From Erigeron canadensis (lineage: Eukaryota; Streptophyta; Magnoliopsida; Asterales; Asteraceae), in NCBI RefSeq assembly GCF_010389155.1, contig NC_057765.1, positions 4,712,001 to 4,776,000 of the forward strand: a stretch of DNA of 64,000 bases, given 5' to 3'. Each line of letters opens with the position of its first letter. Within the stretch, counting starts at the first letter, position 1. The notes under the pieces are model-generated. The model ran no database searches. It saw only the letters and a program-made list of their open reading frames with translations, and had not been told where the DNA came from. Below are positions 11,266 through 27,336 of the stretch, in pieces. Made by a program: the position numbers and the translations under genes.

Positions 11266-11751
11266 TCTATACTCCCTATATAAACAAACTATCTCATCCC
11301 CAAATTAAACACTCTACCTTTAAATTCCCTATTTTACCCTTATAATTTACACTTTTTCAAACACTTTATTCCTGAACTTCCTAAAATACCCTTAGAAAAA
11401 TCTTATGCATCTACGTATCTATCATTCATTTTTGGAATAGAGATGTTTGTGCGTTTAGGTAATGGATATTGTGGTATGTTGATGTTTGCAGGTTGTTCAC
11501 TATGTATAGTCATGTAGATTGAAAGTAGTTTTTTTTTAGTTTTATTTTAATCTTTATAACGCTGGTTTGATAAGGGTTAGTTGATGTAGAAGACAAGATC
11601 TCAGTTTAATTTCTATATTTGATTAAAATATTAGCCGCATCACGTGTATTTCTATTCAATACAGCCCATTGTTTTTTGTTCATGATACCCCCACATTTAA
11701 CCGTCTTTTTTTTTCCAGAGGTGCCGCTGCAATGTGTGGGTATCCCTCTAG
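11266..11751 (+). mobile_element. Non-autonomous Helitron (486 bp)
   Basis: Starts TCTATACTCCCTATATAAAC after an A (11265) and ends CTAG (11748-11751) before a T (11752). This is the Helitron rule: 5'-TC, 3'-CTRR, inserted between A and T with no target duplication. A GC-rich stretch (GTGCCGCTGCAATGTGTGGG) precedes the 3' end as a poor hairpin. No Rep/helicase is encoded. Confidence 0.65.
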
Positions 11752-11770
11752 TATAGTATAATATAAATAG

Positions 11771-12134
11771 GGGAGCCTTATTTTGAGAAACTTTTTTTTG
11801 TAAGAATCGTGAAAACTGTTGAATTTCATATTGGATCACATGTTTTTTTGTTTTTCATTCACATGTGAAACGTTATAGAAACATAAGTTTCAGAAGAAAT
11901 TTTTTTTCTAAACCTTATATATAGCCGTTTGTCACATGTGAACAAAAAACGTGAACAAATTTATTCACAAGTTCACAAAAGCCTATTTTGAAGGTTTCAT
12001 AAAAAAGTTTCTTCTGTAACATACATTTTTATATCATTTCACATGTGAATGGAAAAATAAAACATGTGAACAAATATATATTTTAAGAGTTATCATGGTT
12101 CTTACAAAAAACAAAGTTCTCGAAATAAGTAAAC
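11771..12134. mobile_element. MITE with CCTTATTTTGAGAA termini
   Basis: The left end CCTTATTTTGAGAAAC, then TTTTTTGTAAGAATC, mirrors the right end GGTTCTTACAAAAAACAAAG, then TTCTCGAAATAAG. The interior repeats CACATGTGAA/TTCACATGTG motifs. Non-coding, followed by a (TA)n run at 12134-12152. Confidence 0.6.
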
Positions 12135-12164
12135 TATATATATATATATATAGAGAGAGAGAGG

Positions 12165-12457
12165 GAGAAAAGTTATTTTGAGTCCAATTTGAGTCCATTG
12201 ATTTTTTTTCCATCTCCTAAACTCTCAACCACCTCCTACAACCAACACCATCATCTCCGACCACCACCATGATTTTTTGACGACAGCGACCACCGCCACC
12301 ACGACTTACACATGTGTAAGTTTTATAGCTTACACATATGTAAGCACCACCACCATCATCTCCGACCACCACCATGATTTTCTGGCGATGGCGACCACCG
12401 CCACCACGACTTACACATGTGTAAGTTAACTATATGGACTCAAAATAACCAACTCTT
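12165..12457. mobile_element. MITE with GTTATTTTGAGTCCA termini and an internal tandem duplication
   Basis: The ends GTTATTTTGAGTCCA (left) and TGGACTCAAAATAAC (right) are inverted repeats. Inside, a block of about 100 bp (CACCATCATCTCCGACCACC to ACTTACACATGTGTAAG) is present twice in tandem, at about 12247-12321 and 12348-12426, each copy finishing in the same 18-bp palindrome. Confidence 0.6.
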
Positions 12458-12486
12458 ATATATATATATATATATATGGGACAATC

Positions 12487-13449
12487 AAAATTAAATTAGG
12501 GACTCTTTATTTTAGGGATTGTTAGGGATAGAGCTGGCATATCGTGTCCGACACACCATGATAAGACACGAACACGATAGGGTTAAACACGAACACGACA
12601 CGATAGCTAATCGTGTCATTTTTTCCAAACACGAACACGACACGATTTTTAACAGGTTACACGATAAGGGACCTGTTAAGAGACTTGTTAAAAGTTACAC
12701 GATAAGGGACCTGATAACGTATCTTATCGTGTCTTAACGTGTGTTATCGTGTCTTAACGTGTCCTTAACGTGTCTTTAACATGTCTTTAACGTGTCTTTA
12801 ACAGGTCTTTAACGTGTCTTTAACATGTCCATATATATACTATTTGTCTTATCGTGTCTTATCGTGTCTTAACAGGTCCGGACCTGTTAAGACACGAAAC
12901 ACGTTAAGGCCAAACACGAAACACGAAAAAACCAGGTCGTGTCGTATCGTGCTAACAGGTCCGTGTTAGAAAATGCCAGCTCTAGTTAGGGACACCTTTT
13001 ACCTCCTTCGCCGGCCACCACCACCATCATCTCTAACCACCACCATGATCCTCCGGCGACGGCGACCATCTTCGGTGAGACTTACACATGTGTAAGTAAC
13101 TAACACATGTTTTAAGTACAATTTTTTTTAGGTAGATCACCCATCACCGGTCACCCCCTATGACCTATCACCTTCTATGACCTATCACACTATGACTTAT
13201 CACCCTCAATGACCTATCACCCCCACGAGCTTTGGTTTATGAATATCCTTAAGGGTGAAGCCCGCTCCGAATCATAATTTTTATTTAACTTACACATGTG
13301 TAAATTGTACTTACACACGTGTTAGTCTCGTCGGAGATGGATATGGCCGGAGATGTCGCCGGAGATGATCAGTGGTGATTAGATCCGATGAAAATGGACA
13401 GTCTAGATCGAGTCCTTAACAGTCCTTAAAATAAGGAGTCCCTAATTTT
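12487..13449. mobile_element. TIR element that hosts the nested hAT MITE
   Basis: Left AAATTAGGGACTCTTTATTT, then TAGGGATTGTTAGGGA, is mirrored at 13410-13449 by AGTCCTTAACAGTCCTTAAA, then ATAAGGAGTCCCTAATTTT. TIRs are about 40 bp. The interior has the same CCACCACCATGAT/ACTTACACATGTGTAAGT vocabulary as the neighbour at 12165-12457, so the two are related. The hAT MITE at 12529-12984 sits inside it. Confidence 0.6.
12529..12984. mobile_element. hAT MITE (456 bp) rich in CGTGTC, exact 8-bp target duplication
   Basis: Starts TAGAGCTGGCAT and ends ATGCCAGCTCTA, a perfect 12-bp TIR. GTTAGGGA flanks both sides (12521-12528, 12985-12992), a perfect 8-bp hAT target duplication. The interior is made of CGTGTC, ACACGA and TTAACGTGTCTT repeats in both orientations. 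It interrupts the element at 12487-13449. Confidence 0.88.
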
Positions 13450-13676
13450 GAAGTTTATAATTGTGTGGAGGCATGGATTATCATCCGTTATACAATTATG
13501 TGGAGATTTGGATTCTTGATCACATGTGCACGAATACTGTTATGATCACATGTATGCAAGTCAATCACATGTAATCATAGCAATATTCATACACATGTGA
13601 TCAAGAATCCAAATCTCCACATAATTGTAGAACGGATGATAATCCATGCCTCCACACAATTATAAACTTCAAAATT
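13443..13676. repeat. 234-bp foldback (palindromic) element
   Basis: Arms of about 80 bp: AATTTTGAAGTTTATAATTG, then GGAGGCATGGATTATCATCC, ending TTGATCACATGTG, at 13443-13530. The right arm at 13593-13676 is its reverse complement with few differences. The about 60-bp loop contains CACATGT/ACATGTG motifs. Its first bases overlap the end of the previous TIR element. Confidence 0.75.
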
Positions 13677-14399
13677 ACACATAAGTTATTCAGAAAACAA
13701 TCAAAAAACAATTTTCATGTAAAAAATAATCATCGGTTGGGCTTGATTTGAAAAGTTCTCAAAGGTTATCGCAAAAGAAAGTTCTCAAAATAACTTTATA
13801 TATATGATCGATTTTGGTGTAGCCTGTAGGTGAATGGTTTTTTTAGGTAGTATCAAAAGTGTTGGGACCATTCGTGTGGTAGTTTTTAACTATATGAACG
13901 CATGGCTATCTACATTACACATGTTGTTGTCTATAGATGAATATGTTTAAAGAGGTCTAGTTGCCTAACCAAGAGATCACCGATTACATGTTTTGCTTGA
14001 CTGCATCTAGCAGAGAGATGCTGATGTGCAGTCATGGTTTTCTGACCATAAACCGTTATTGTGAACGTAGCAATTAATGACGATGTACAAAGTCCATTTT
14101 GAGCGACTACTTTTAGACCCTTGCTAGACTTATAATGAATTTTCATATACCGTCAAAAATAAAACCAAAAAAAAGGCCTATCTTGTAGCGATCAATTAGG
14201 TACTTGATCCATAGAAATAAAACCCTTAAGCCAATAGATACAATAATTTTCAAGTCTGAAATTCGGTTGTTCTCTCTTTCAGATCAGGAAAAGTTTATCG
14301 CAGTGAATCTACTAAATAAGTAACATTAGATTGAAATATTGAAAAAACAGGAGTTGAAACAAGTGTTTTTACATCTAACATTCATGTCTAGTTATATCA
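13677..14399. other. Intergenic spacer and 3' flank of the HCT-like gene
   Basis: No gene recognised. It opens with a scrap carrying GTTCTCAAAATAACTTTATA (13780-13800), like the TIRs of the 11771-12134 element. The remainder would include the 3' UTR of the minus-strand acyltransferase. Confidence 0.35.
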
Positions 14400-20514
<6,115 letters not shown>

Positions 20515-20929
20515 TTATTTTTTGATAAAATTTTAATGGAATTTTATTATAGGAAGAAAAGTTATAAAAAAACTCTGTGAGATATGGCAAACACATGTAT
20601 ATATATATGGCAATGAATGTATAGGCAATTGGATAAATAAGCACAGGTGTGTAGCTCTTGATAAATGTGATGTTGTTATGGATGGATAAATTAGTGCAAT
20701 TGATAGTGAGTTTTTTATTTTTCATGTTTTTTTAAGAGTTTGAATTGTGTTAGATGTAAATGTGCCGTGAGAGTCTTAACAATGTTATACTCATATACAC
20801 ATGAAAAAACAAATCCACTAAGACGTTGTTAGAGTTCGAATGACATGAACGCGTCAAAGTTTGAATGTTAACTATTTATCCGCTAGAAAATAAAAGATGA
20901 TAAAAAAAAAAGTCATATCTAAAAGTAGA
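20515..20929 (-). promoter_or_regulatory. Upstream region of the HCT-like gene
   Basis: About 400 bp of AT-rich sequence lie upstream of the minus-strand ATG before the next repeat starts. No MYB AC-element (ACCTACC-type) was recognised. A TATATATATA stretch near 20598-20608 could act as TATA region. Confidence 0.25.
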
Positions 20930-21080
20930 AAAATGTTAAATGAAGCCTTTAGAGTTTCACTTAACGTGCATAAAAAGGTTGTATATTTTCATATTAAATG
21001 TCGGTCTCTTAAACTTTATAGTAAATGTACAACTAATTAAAGCAGCTTAACGAAAGCCCTTAAGGTTTTATTTAATAAAA
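20930..21080. mobile_element. MITE-like repeat, copy 2 of the GCCCTTAAGG family
   Basis: Runs from AATGTTAAATGAAGCCTTTA to AAAGCCCTTAAGG followed by TTTAATAAAACC. It is collinear with 23194-23347 (AACGTGCATAAAAAGGTTGT versus AACGTTCATAGAAAAATTAT; GTACAACTAATTAA in both). The ends form an imperfect inverted repeat. Confidence 0.5.
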
Positions 21081-21208
21081 CCTCTAAAAGTATTGGAAGT
21101 ATTAAAGTCTTGTCAAAATCGGAAACATCATATCTAAAAAGTCTTGAAAATAACATTTTTATCTTTTGATATGAAAACCAAGTAGCGCTTTCTAATAATT
21201 TTTAAGGC

Positions 21209-21525
21209 AAATAATTAATCCTTTTAAATAAATAGTCTAATAATTTTCAATGATATATGAAAAAATCAAGAGTATGATTAAGAAAAAAAATTAGTAGATA
21301 CCACATGTCATTTTTTTAATGTATTAGGAGAATTATTAGGCTATTTGGTTAGGATGATTTATCCTTCTAAAAAATTATCTTAAAAATCCTTTTAATAGTT
21401 TTAGATAGTGATATGTGGATACCACTAATTTTCTTTTCTAATCTCACCCTTGATTTTTCAACATGTCTTCATTTAAAAGTTAAGAGAATTTTTAGGCTAT
21501 TATATTAGGAAGATTAATCATTTCA
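21209..21525. mobile_element. Two adjoining copies of the AGGCTATTT/AATCATTTC MITE family
   Basis: Copy A (about 21209-21368) ends TTAGGCTATTTGGTTAGGAT. Copy B (about 21352-21525) ends TTTTTAGGCTATTATATTAG, then GAAGATTAATCATTTC. Both contain ATACCAC plus ATGTC/ATGTGG cores and 'TTTTTCA' blocks in common with the cleaner copy at 43631-43807. TIRs are imperfect. Confidence 0.5.
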
Positions 21526-21952
21526 CTTACCTTTTAAAACCTTAACTGTCGACTTAAACATAATCCACTCAAACGAATATATTTGGATCTTAAACAGAAA
21601 TTATTTATATTCAATCCGACGTAAATGTTTATGGAAAAACTTTACAGGGCTAGACGTCTTTTCTAATGGGGTTAACTAGGATTAAATCCCCACTATCTAG
21701 ATCAAACCTAACGTCTCATCAATATATTTATGGATCATTGATGTACTTAAGATCTACATGTACAATGCGGTGAAATATGAGTGTGACCAAAAGTTAAATT
21801 TTTGATTAATTCAACTTGAAAATAAAAGTTATAAACTACAATTAATACAGGTGGTAATGGATGATGGATGACAATAACCAACTTTGTTAATCGCTTGTCT
21901 ATTTCACATGCATATAAAAATTATGTTTATTTGTTTATGACATATATATATT

Positions 21953-22945
21953 TTTTTATTAGAACAGCCAGATTGTATTAATGAAAAACAAAGTCTTCGG
22001 CAAGATGCCGAAGAATTACATCAAAAAACTTGGACTAATAATCCAAGTGGACCACGAAAAAATAAAAAACTTGCAACGCTTGGACACCCAAAGAAAAGAT
22101 AATGAAACAATCGATGAGAACACTTCGTAACTACTAGGTTGGCATGCTTCGAAGAAGACAGCGTTTCTGTGCTTCCAAATTGACCACCACCACACGAAAA
22201 AAATAGCTCTAAACACATCTTTAGCACACCTCGTTTTTTGGCTTGATGCAATCCATGGCTCAATCTCAACAGGTAGCGTTTGAGGGATTGTGATCCGCAA
22301 CCAGTGGCTTATATGCTTTCTTACTTCTGTAGCAAAAATGCAATCCGCAAATAGATGTAACACGGTATCAACACCGATTGGGCAAAAAGGGCATCCATGA
22401 GAAGGAATATGAATACCTCGCGAGCTCAAGTTAAACCGAGGAGGAATGCATTCTCTAAATAATCTCCATGCAAAAATATTTATTTTCTTTGGAACATACT
22501 TGCACCAATTAAATTCAGGGCCGTTAGTCTGCAACATGTGCTTATCTATGAACCGGCGAAGATGGCAAACAGCAAAATCACCGGTCCCCTGCAAGTTCCA
22601 AACCCAAGAATCGTTGTTATCGTTCATAGTTACCTGTGCAAGTGCGTTTTGCAAGCTTTCAAGTTGGTTGAATTCAATTCCCGATCTGATGTTTCTGCGC
22701 CAATTCCATAATCTTTGATGAACTTGTATTCTATCCCTTACACAACATGTTTTATCTTGTTCTAGCATAAACATACGTTGAAAGCGAGAGGCTAGTGTAG
22801 AATCTCCTGTCCAAATGTCGCTCCAAAATTTGGTCCCTTTTTCATTACCGACCACCCTTTTAATAACATTATTAGGAACATTGTGACTCTCATGAACATG
22901 ATTGAATGCAACACACATTCTAGACCAGACTCTATTACCTTTCCC
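21953..22945 (-). mobile_element. 5'-truncated LINE (non-LTR retrotransposon), ORF2 C-terminus
   Basis: A 300-codon open frame (22918-22016, minus) covers the end of LINE ORF2: GTKFWSDIWTGDSTLASRF, a WVWNLQGTGDFAV block, then the reverse-transcriptase zinc-binding domain (WCKYVPKKINIFAWRL, CPFCPIGVDTVLHLFADC) and a tail WWWSIWKHRNAVFFE. No catalytic RT or endonuclease remains, so it cannot move. The minus-strand 3' end runs into an A-rich tail (CTAATAAAAAAA) at about 21953-21963. The uninterrupted frame suggests a fairly recent insertion. A target duplication is not clear; TGACACATAT-like words occur near both ends. Confidence 0.8.
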
Positions 22946-23193
22946 AGTGACACATATTTAGAAATCAAGATAATTTGATGGATCATGAGTGACACATATG
23001 AAAAATTCATATGTATGTATATATCAGATATTTATTATAGATAAGTATTGAAGTATGATAAAATTGATACGCGAAGATTCATTGAACACGATTATATACA
23101 CTAATGCACGAGATTTTGATAACACACGTTATTGTAAAACAAGTGTTAAACAAATAGAATAAAGTTTTTGATCATTAAATCATAATAAATTAA

Positions 23194-23347
23194 GGAAAAT
23201 GATAAACAAAGCCCTTAGGGCTTCACTTAACGTTCATAGAAAAATTATACATTTCCATATTAAAAGTTCACCCCTGAACTTTATGATAAGCGTACAACTA
23301 ATTAATGCACCTTAACAAAAGCCCTTAAGGCTTCGTTTAATAAACCC
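23194..23347. mobile_element. MITE-like repeat, copy 1 of the GCCCTTAGGG family
   Basis: Begins AATGATAAACAAAGCCCTTA, then GGGCTTCACTTAACG, and ends GCCCTTAAGGCTTCGTTTAA, then TAAACCC. AAAGCCCTTA(A)GGCTTC appears near both ends as palindromic terminal blocks. Collinear with 20930-21080. Confidence 0.55.
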
Positions 23348-24155
23348 ATTAATTAATACACTAACAATTGTAAAGCACAGGTATAAACTGGTACACAAAG
23401 ATTTTCATAATGCACTTTTTAATTAATAAATTAAGATGGTTTACGTTGTTTATTTAATATTTGTTGTATTTTAAAGAAAACTTTTATAAGTAATATAATT
23501 TATTTAAATATAGTAAAATAAAATTATGATATATAATTTTTGTAAAACTAAAATTTAGAAGGCCATTAAAATATTTTATAATGTAATATAAATTAAAAAA
23601 TAGATAAAAGTTTTAAACAAAATACCATTTTGAACTCAAGTGGGTTAAGAAAAACAACGTAAACTTCACCCCTGTTAATCGAGAATTCTTGAGATTTCCT
23701 TGTGTCCCCACGAGGTCATGACCCGCATAAACAACTAAACATCTACTTCTACTAACTAAAATTTATTAAATAATCTGGAAACTCTAGTTATTAGCAAAAT
23801 CACATTTGATGGTAGATTGATTATGAGAGGGAAAAAAAATTAGTTGATGAGATTTTGCTTTTTTTTTTTTCCTATTCACTGTGCGAAATATATTTTGCTT
23901 TTCAAAATAAACATGAAATATAATTTAAAACTAATATTCTTACGTCAGATAGTTATTCATATTTATATTTATTATTTATCTATTCTAATAACGCTTGAAC
24001 CTAAACTTTTTGAACACGGTTTTGGTTTAATTCTTGATTTAGACAAAATAGGTTTTCAATACTTTTCAACCTAAGTGGTGATAGTTTAAATTGGCTTCAT
24101 ATTTTGAAGTGATATTCGGTTACTCTAATCTATAATTTTCTTTTACGTAAGAAAG
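23348..24155. other. Intergenic, no gene seen
   Basis: AT-rich sequence with poly-T and 'taaataaa' runs and short open frames that look accidental. Nothing recognised apart from a GAATTCTTGAGATTTCCTTG patch of ordinary composition near 23680. Confidence 0.3.
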
Positions 24156-25349
24156 CGGTTTTTGGGATAATGACATGTGAATGTAACTAACTAAGCCAAA
24201 ATGTCTATGTAATGTAGCAATCTAGAAAGCCGTCTATCCAAATGCAACTAAAAACGTATATGTGTCTATGTGATGTATGTAACCGGATAAGCTACCAGTA
24301 ACCGGTCACCACTTTAAAAATAGTCAACTTGTATCCCATGTGGCACTTTGACTTACCTTACGTGTAATAGCAATGAGTATTTATATTATATATTTTATGT
24401 ATATGTATATATCGGGATCAATCATTAAACACATACACACACATTGGGATCAAAAAACAAATGGGGATTTAGGGTTTCTTCCGTTGATTTCTTTTTTGAT
24501 TCGTCTTCTTTCTCTAAAATTAACATAAAAGTAAGGGTTTCTTCATGATCAAAGGTATTTCTTCCATCCTTTTTTATGTCAGATTCGTATATTCTGGGAT
24601 GAGCATACAAGATCAACCAAGACCAACAACAGTGGATGAAAACATTTCAATGTTTGCTTCTAAACCTTCTAAACAAGTGATTGACACCCAAGAATCTGTG
24701 AATGAAGGAACCAAGAAGAGAAGGCTAAAGACGATGGCAAAGACAAGGCCTCTACGTGAAAGGGTTTTTAAGGCAAAAACTATCCAAAACCTTCCCAGAA
24801 GAGGATTAACACCTGCAGATGCTATGATCGTTGAGTAAAATGTGGTCAGTAGAACTAATCTTTTGTACTTTCTTAACTTACCTGCTGCTTGAATGTTTGG
24901 TATGTATTATACTTGACTACTTTCTTAACTGCTGCTTGAATGTTTAATTAAGTGTCGACAGTGTTTAATGTCACATTTTTGGTATGCTTGAATGTCAAAA
25001 TTGTTGTTTTAGGGTTTCATTAGGTGATTGTTTACTTATGGAAGAAGATGAAGGAGAAGTGTGATAGAGGGAAAGGAGAAAAGCATGGGAGGGAAAAAAT
25101 ATAAGGGGATGGGGAAATAATAAGCGGGAGATTTGCATGTAGTTGAAAATGGGAGGGTAACTACCTACATGGAAGCTGAAATGGACTCATTCTTAAGTAA
25201 CCAGTCATTTTGTATAGCTTATCAAGTTACATACATCACATAGATACAAATACATTTTTAGTTGCATTGGATAGACAACTTTCTAGATCGTTACATTATA
25301 TAGACATTTTGGCTTAGTTAGCTACACTCACAGTTCATTACAAAAATCG
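24156..25349. mobile_element. Mutator-like element (about 1.2 kb) with ~150-bp TIRs and internal transcription-unit-like sequence
   Basis: The left TIR (24156-about 24310: AACTAACTAAGCCAAAATGT, CAATCTAGAAAGCCGTCTAT, ATGTGATGTATGTAAC) is mirrored at about 25195-25349 (GTTACATACATCACATAG, GATAGACAACTTTCTAGATC, ACATTTTGGCTTAGTTAGCT). TIRs this long suit Mutator-like elements. No transposase is seen. The outer limits (CGGTTTTT / AAAAATCG) are approximate, and no 9-bp target duplication was found at these limits. The inside has a leader-like region and a small open frame, so it may be a gene-carrying (Pack-MULE) copy. Confidence 0.68.
24545..24838 (+). CDS. Hypothetical small basic protein carried inside the Mutator-like element
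   Basis: An open frame of 97 aa (79 aa if the Met at 24599 is used). The sequence before it (GATTTAGGGTTTCTTCCG, TTCTTTCTCT) looks like a plant 5' UTR. The product is hydrophilic, with a Lys/Arg-rich middle (GTKKRRLKTMAKTRPLRERV) that could act as a nuclear localisation signal, and ends LPRRGLTPADAMIVE. No family recognised. Both ends of the element flank it within 250-500 bp, so it may be a gene piece picked up from elsewhere and need not be expressed. It could also be an accidental frame; codon-level support is not available from one copy. Confidence 0.35.
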   Translation: MIKGISSILFYVRFVYSGMSIQDQPRPTTVDENISMFASKPSKQVIDTQESVNEGTKKRRLKTMAKTRPLRERVFKAKTIQNLPRRGLTPADAMIVE

Positions 25350-25925
25350 TCATTTTTGTTTGTAAAAATTTACAGATTTCTTTTTTTTTCATAAATTACA
25401 GTTTTAACTATTGACTTTTGACTTTAATCAACACTTTTGGTCCAAAAGTCAATATTTTCGTTAAAAGGTCAAAAAGTCAATGCTTTTAAACCAAAAGTGT
25501 TGATGGAGCTCAACAATCAAGAATCAAAACCATAATCTATAAATGGTATGAATGAAACTTGTAACAAATCACTGGGACACTCTGTTTTATTATATCATAT
25601 ATAAAAGATACTATACTTATGTTCGCATAATGTGGCAGTGGTGAGGATAGTGATGGCGGAGGTGGTGGTGATTACGGTGGGGGCAGCGATGGTGGTGAAT
25701 GTAAAAGTAATTGATGTTAAATGTGGTAATGTATTATTTTAAGTGTTCAGAGATTTATATTAGATATTATTTCATTAAAAGTATTATATGTATATTATAT
25801 GAAGATGTTTAAATTAGTAAATAAATGATATGGATATTTTGGTTTTTCAAAGGCTGAAAGTTTAAAGAAAACAAAAGGTGATTTGTTTTATTCGAAAGTA
25901 TAGATATGCATCAAATAGTTATAAA
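25350..25925. other. Spacer with GT-rich patch, no gene
   Basis: Contains 'aaaagtca' words in both orientations (25405-25505: TTGACTTTTGACTTT and GGTCAAAAAGTCAA) that could pair, and a GGTGGTGGTGATTACGGTGG patch (25660-25695). Neither end is a clear element. Confidence 0.3.
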
Positions 25926-26864
25926 CTAGATTATTACCCGCGTAATACGCGCAAGACCTATATAAACAATGACATGTTAAATTTTATAAATATCATTAAT
26001 TGACAAATATTTAACCATGTAATAATTAAACTACTAAAAAACATGAAGTGACATTAGTGGTCGTTTAGATTTCGGTTAACAGCGAACCAGACAGTTGAAT
26101 ATGGATACGTCATTTATTAGAGATCTCGCTAAATAAGGTTTATGTTTTTTTGGATGACTTTCATTCATTCGGATATGTTTGCATTGTTCTTATACCTTTC
26201 TTTAACGTTTTGCTCGAATAATTTAGTTATACACTAAAATTATTAAGCGAATTTAATTATCAATCTATATATTGCATGTTATGTTAATCTAACTTAAAGT
26301 TATGCATAATATCATTGCAATTTTCATACAATTATTTTTTTTATATATAATTGTGATAGCTTACTATAGACTCCATATATTTTTTTTAGCTCTCCATTAA
26401 GAAGGCCGGTTTGACATCCGGTCCGTTTTCAAAACATTGATTTAATAAAACGTTTCTGATAAAAATCCTATACAAAAATCCTTATAGCAAATGTTATTCG
26501 TTATATGATAAAAATCTTGTACAAAAATATAATTTAATAAAAACGTATTACATTAAAAAAGAAAATTTTCATTGTAAAAAAATTAAAAATTAATTTTAAA
26601 AATAAAAAATGATGTAAAATATAAAAATGTTAGTTTTCATAATTATATCATTAAAACAATAAATATTAATGTTTACAAACTTAAATAAGGAAATAAAAAT
26701 AATTAATATTTATTTATTAGATAAAATTAAATTTAAAAAAGTTAAATAAGGTATATGACATCATAATCATCTAATCTAATGGTTCTAATTAAAAGTTGAA
26801 CTTTATCTAAAGGTCCATACTTTTCTAATTATATTAAGGTTTCTCTTTTATATATATTTAAAGA
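25926..26864 (-). mobile_element. Non-autonomous Helitron (939 bp, minus orientation)
   Basis: Read on the minus strand it starts TCTTTAAATATATATAAAAG after an A and ends with the hairpin GCGCGTATTACGCGGGT, then AATAATCTAG before a T. Helitron rule satisfied at both ends (5'-TC, hairpin about 10 nt before 3'-CTAG, A/T insertion site). The interior is AT-rich and non-coding. Confidence 0.75.
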
Positions 26865-27336
26865 TACTATCTTATAATATTATGACGCATAAAAAAAAAA
26901 GTTCTGTTTGAACCTAGATTGACCGGCTTAGTGACGATACGGGTTAGAACATAATCACTACAACTCCTGATAAATCAGTGCGAACCTAACAAACTCTCAG
27001 CGAGTTTAAGGTGGTAGTGATTGTATGATGAATATGATATGATTGATTCTTGATTGACTGTAAGCATTGAATGTGATTGAATTGAATGTGTGTATTGATA
27101 GGCATTGAATTGAGCTTTTATAGAAAGTATATTTGGAAATGTGACAAACACTTTCGAGGATTCTAATGTTTTCAATTTCCTTTTCTTTGTAAAGACTGTA
27201 GCTTGACATGTATTGATTATCCATATGAATAATTATGTTTATATGTCATATGTATAATTTATGTACAAGGTTACCTTTGTTCTCATGCCTGCCAAGATAT
27301 TATATTTTACTGAGCTATAAAATATGACATGTACTC
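26865..27336. other. Spacer, possible old LTR or element sequence
   Basis: No gene. The segment around 26990-27180 has ATTGAATTGAATGTG-type repeats and a GCTTTTATAGAAAG TATA-like box, which may belong to the same unit as the minisatellite that follows. Confidence 0.25.
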
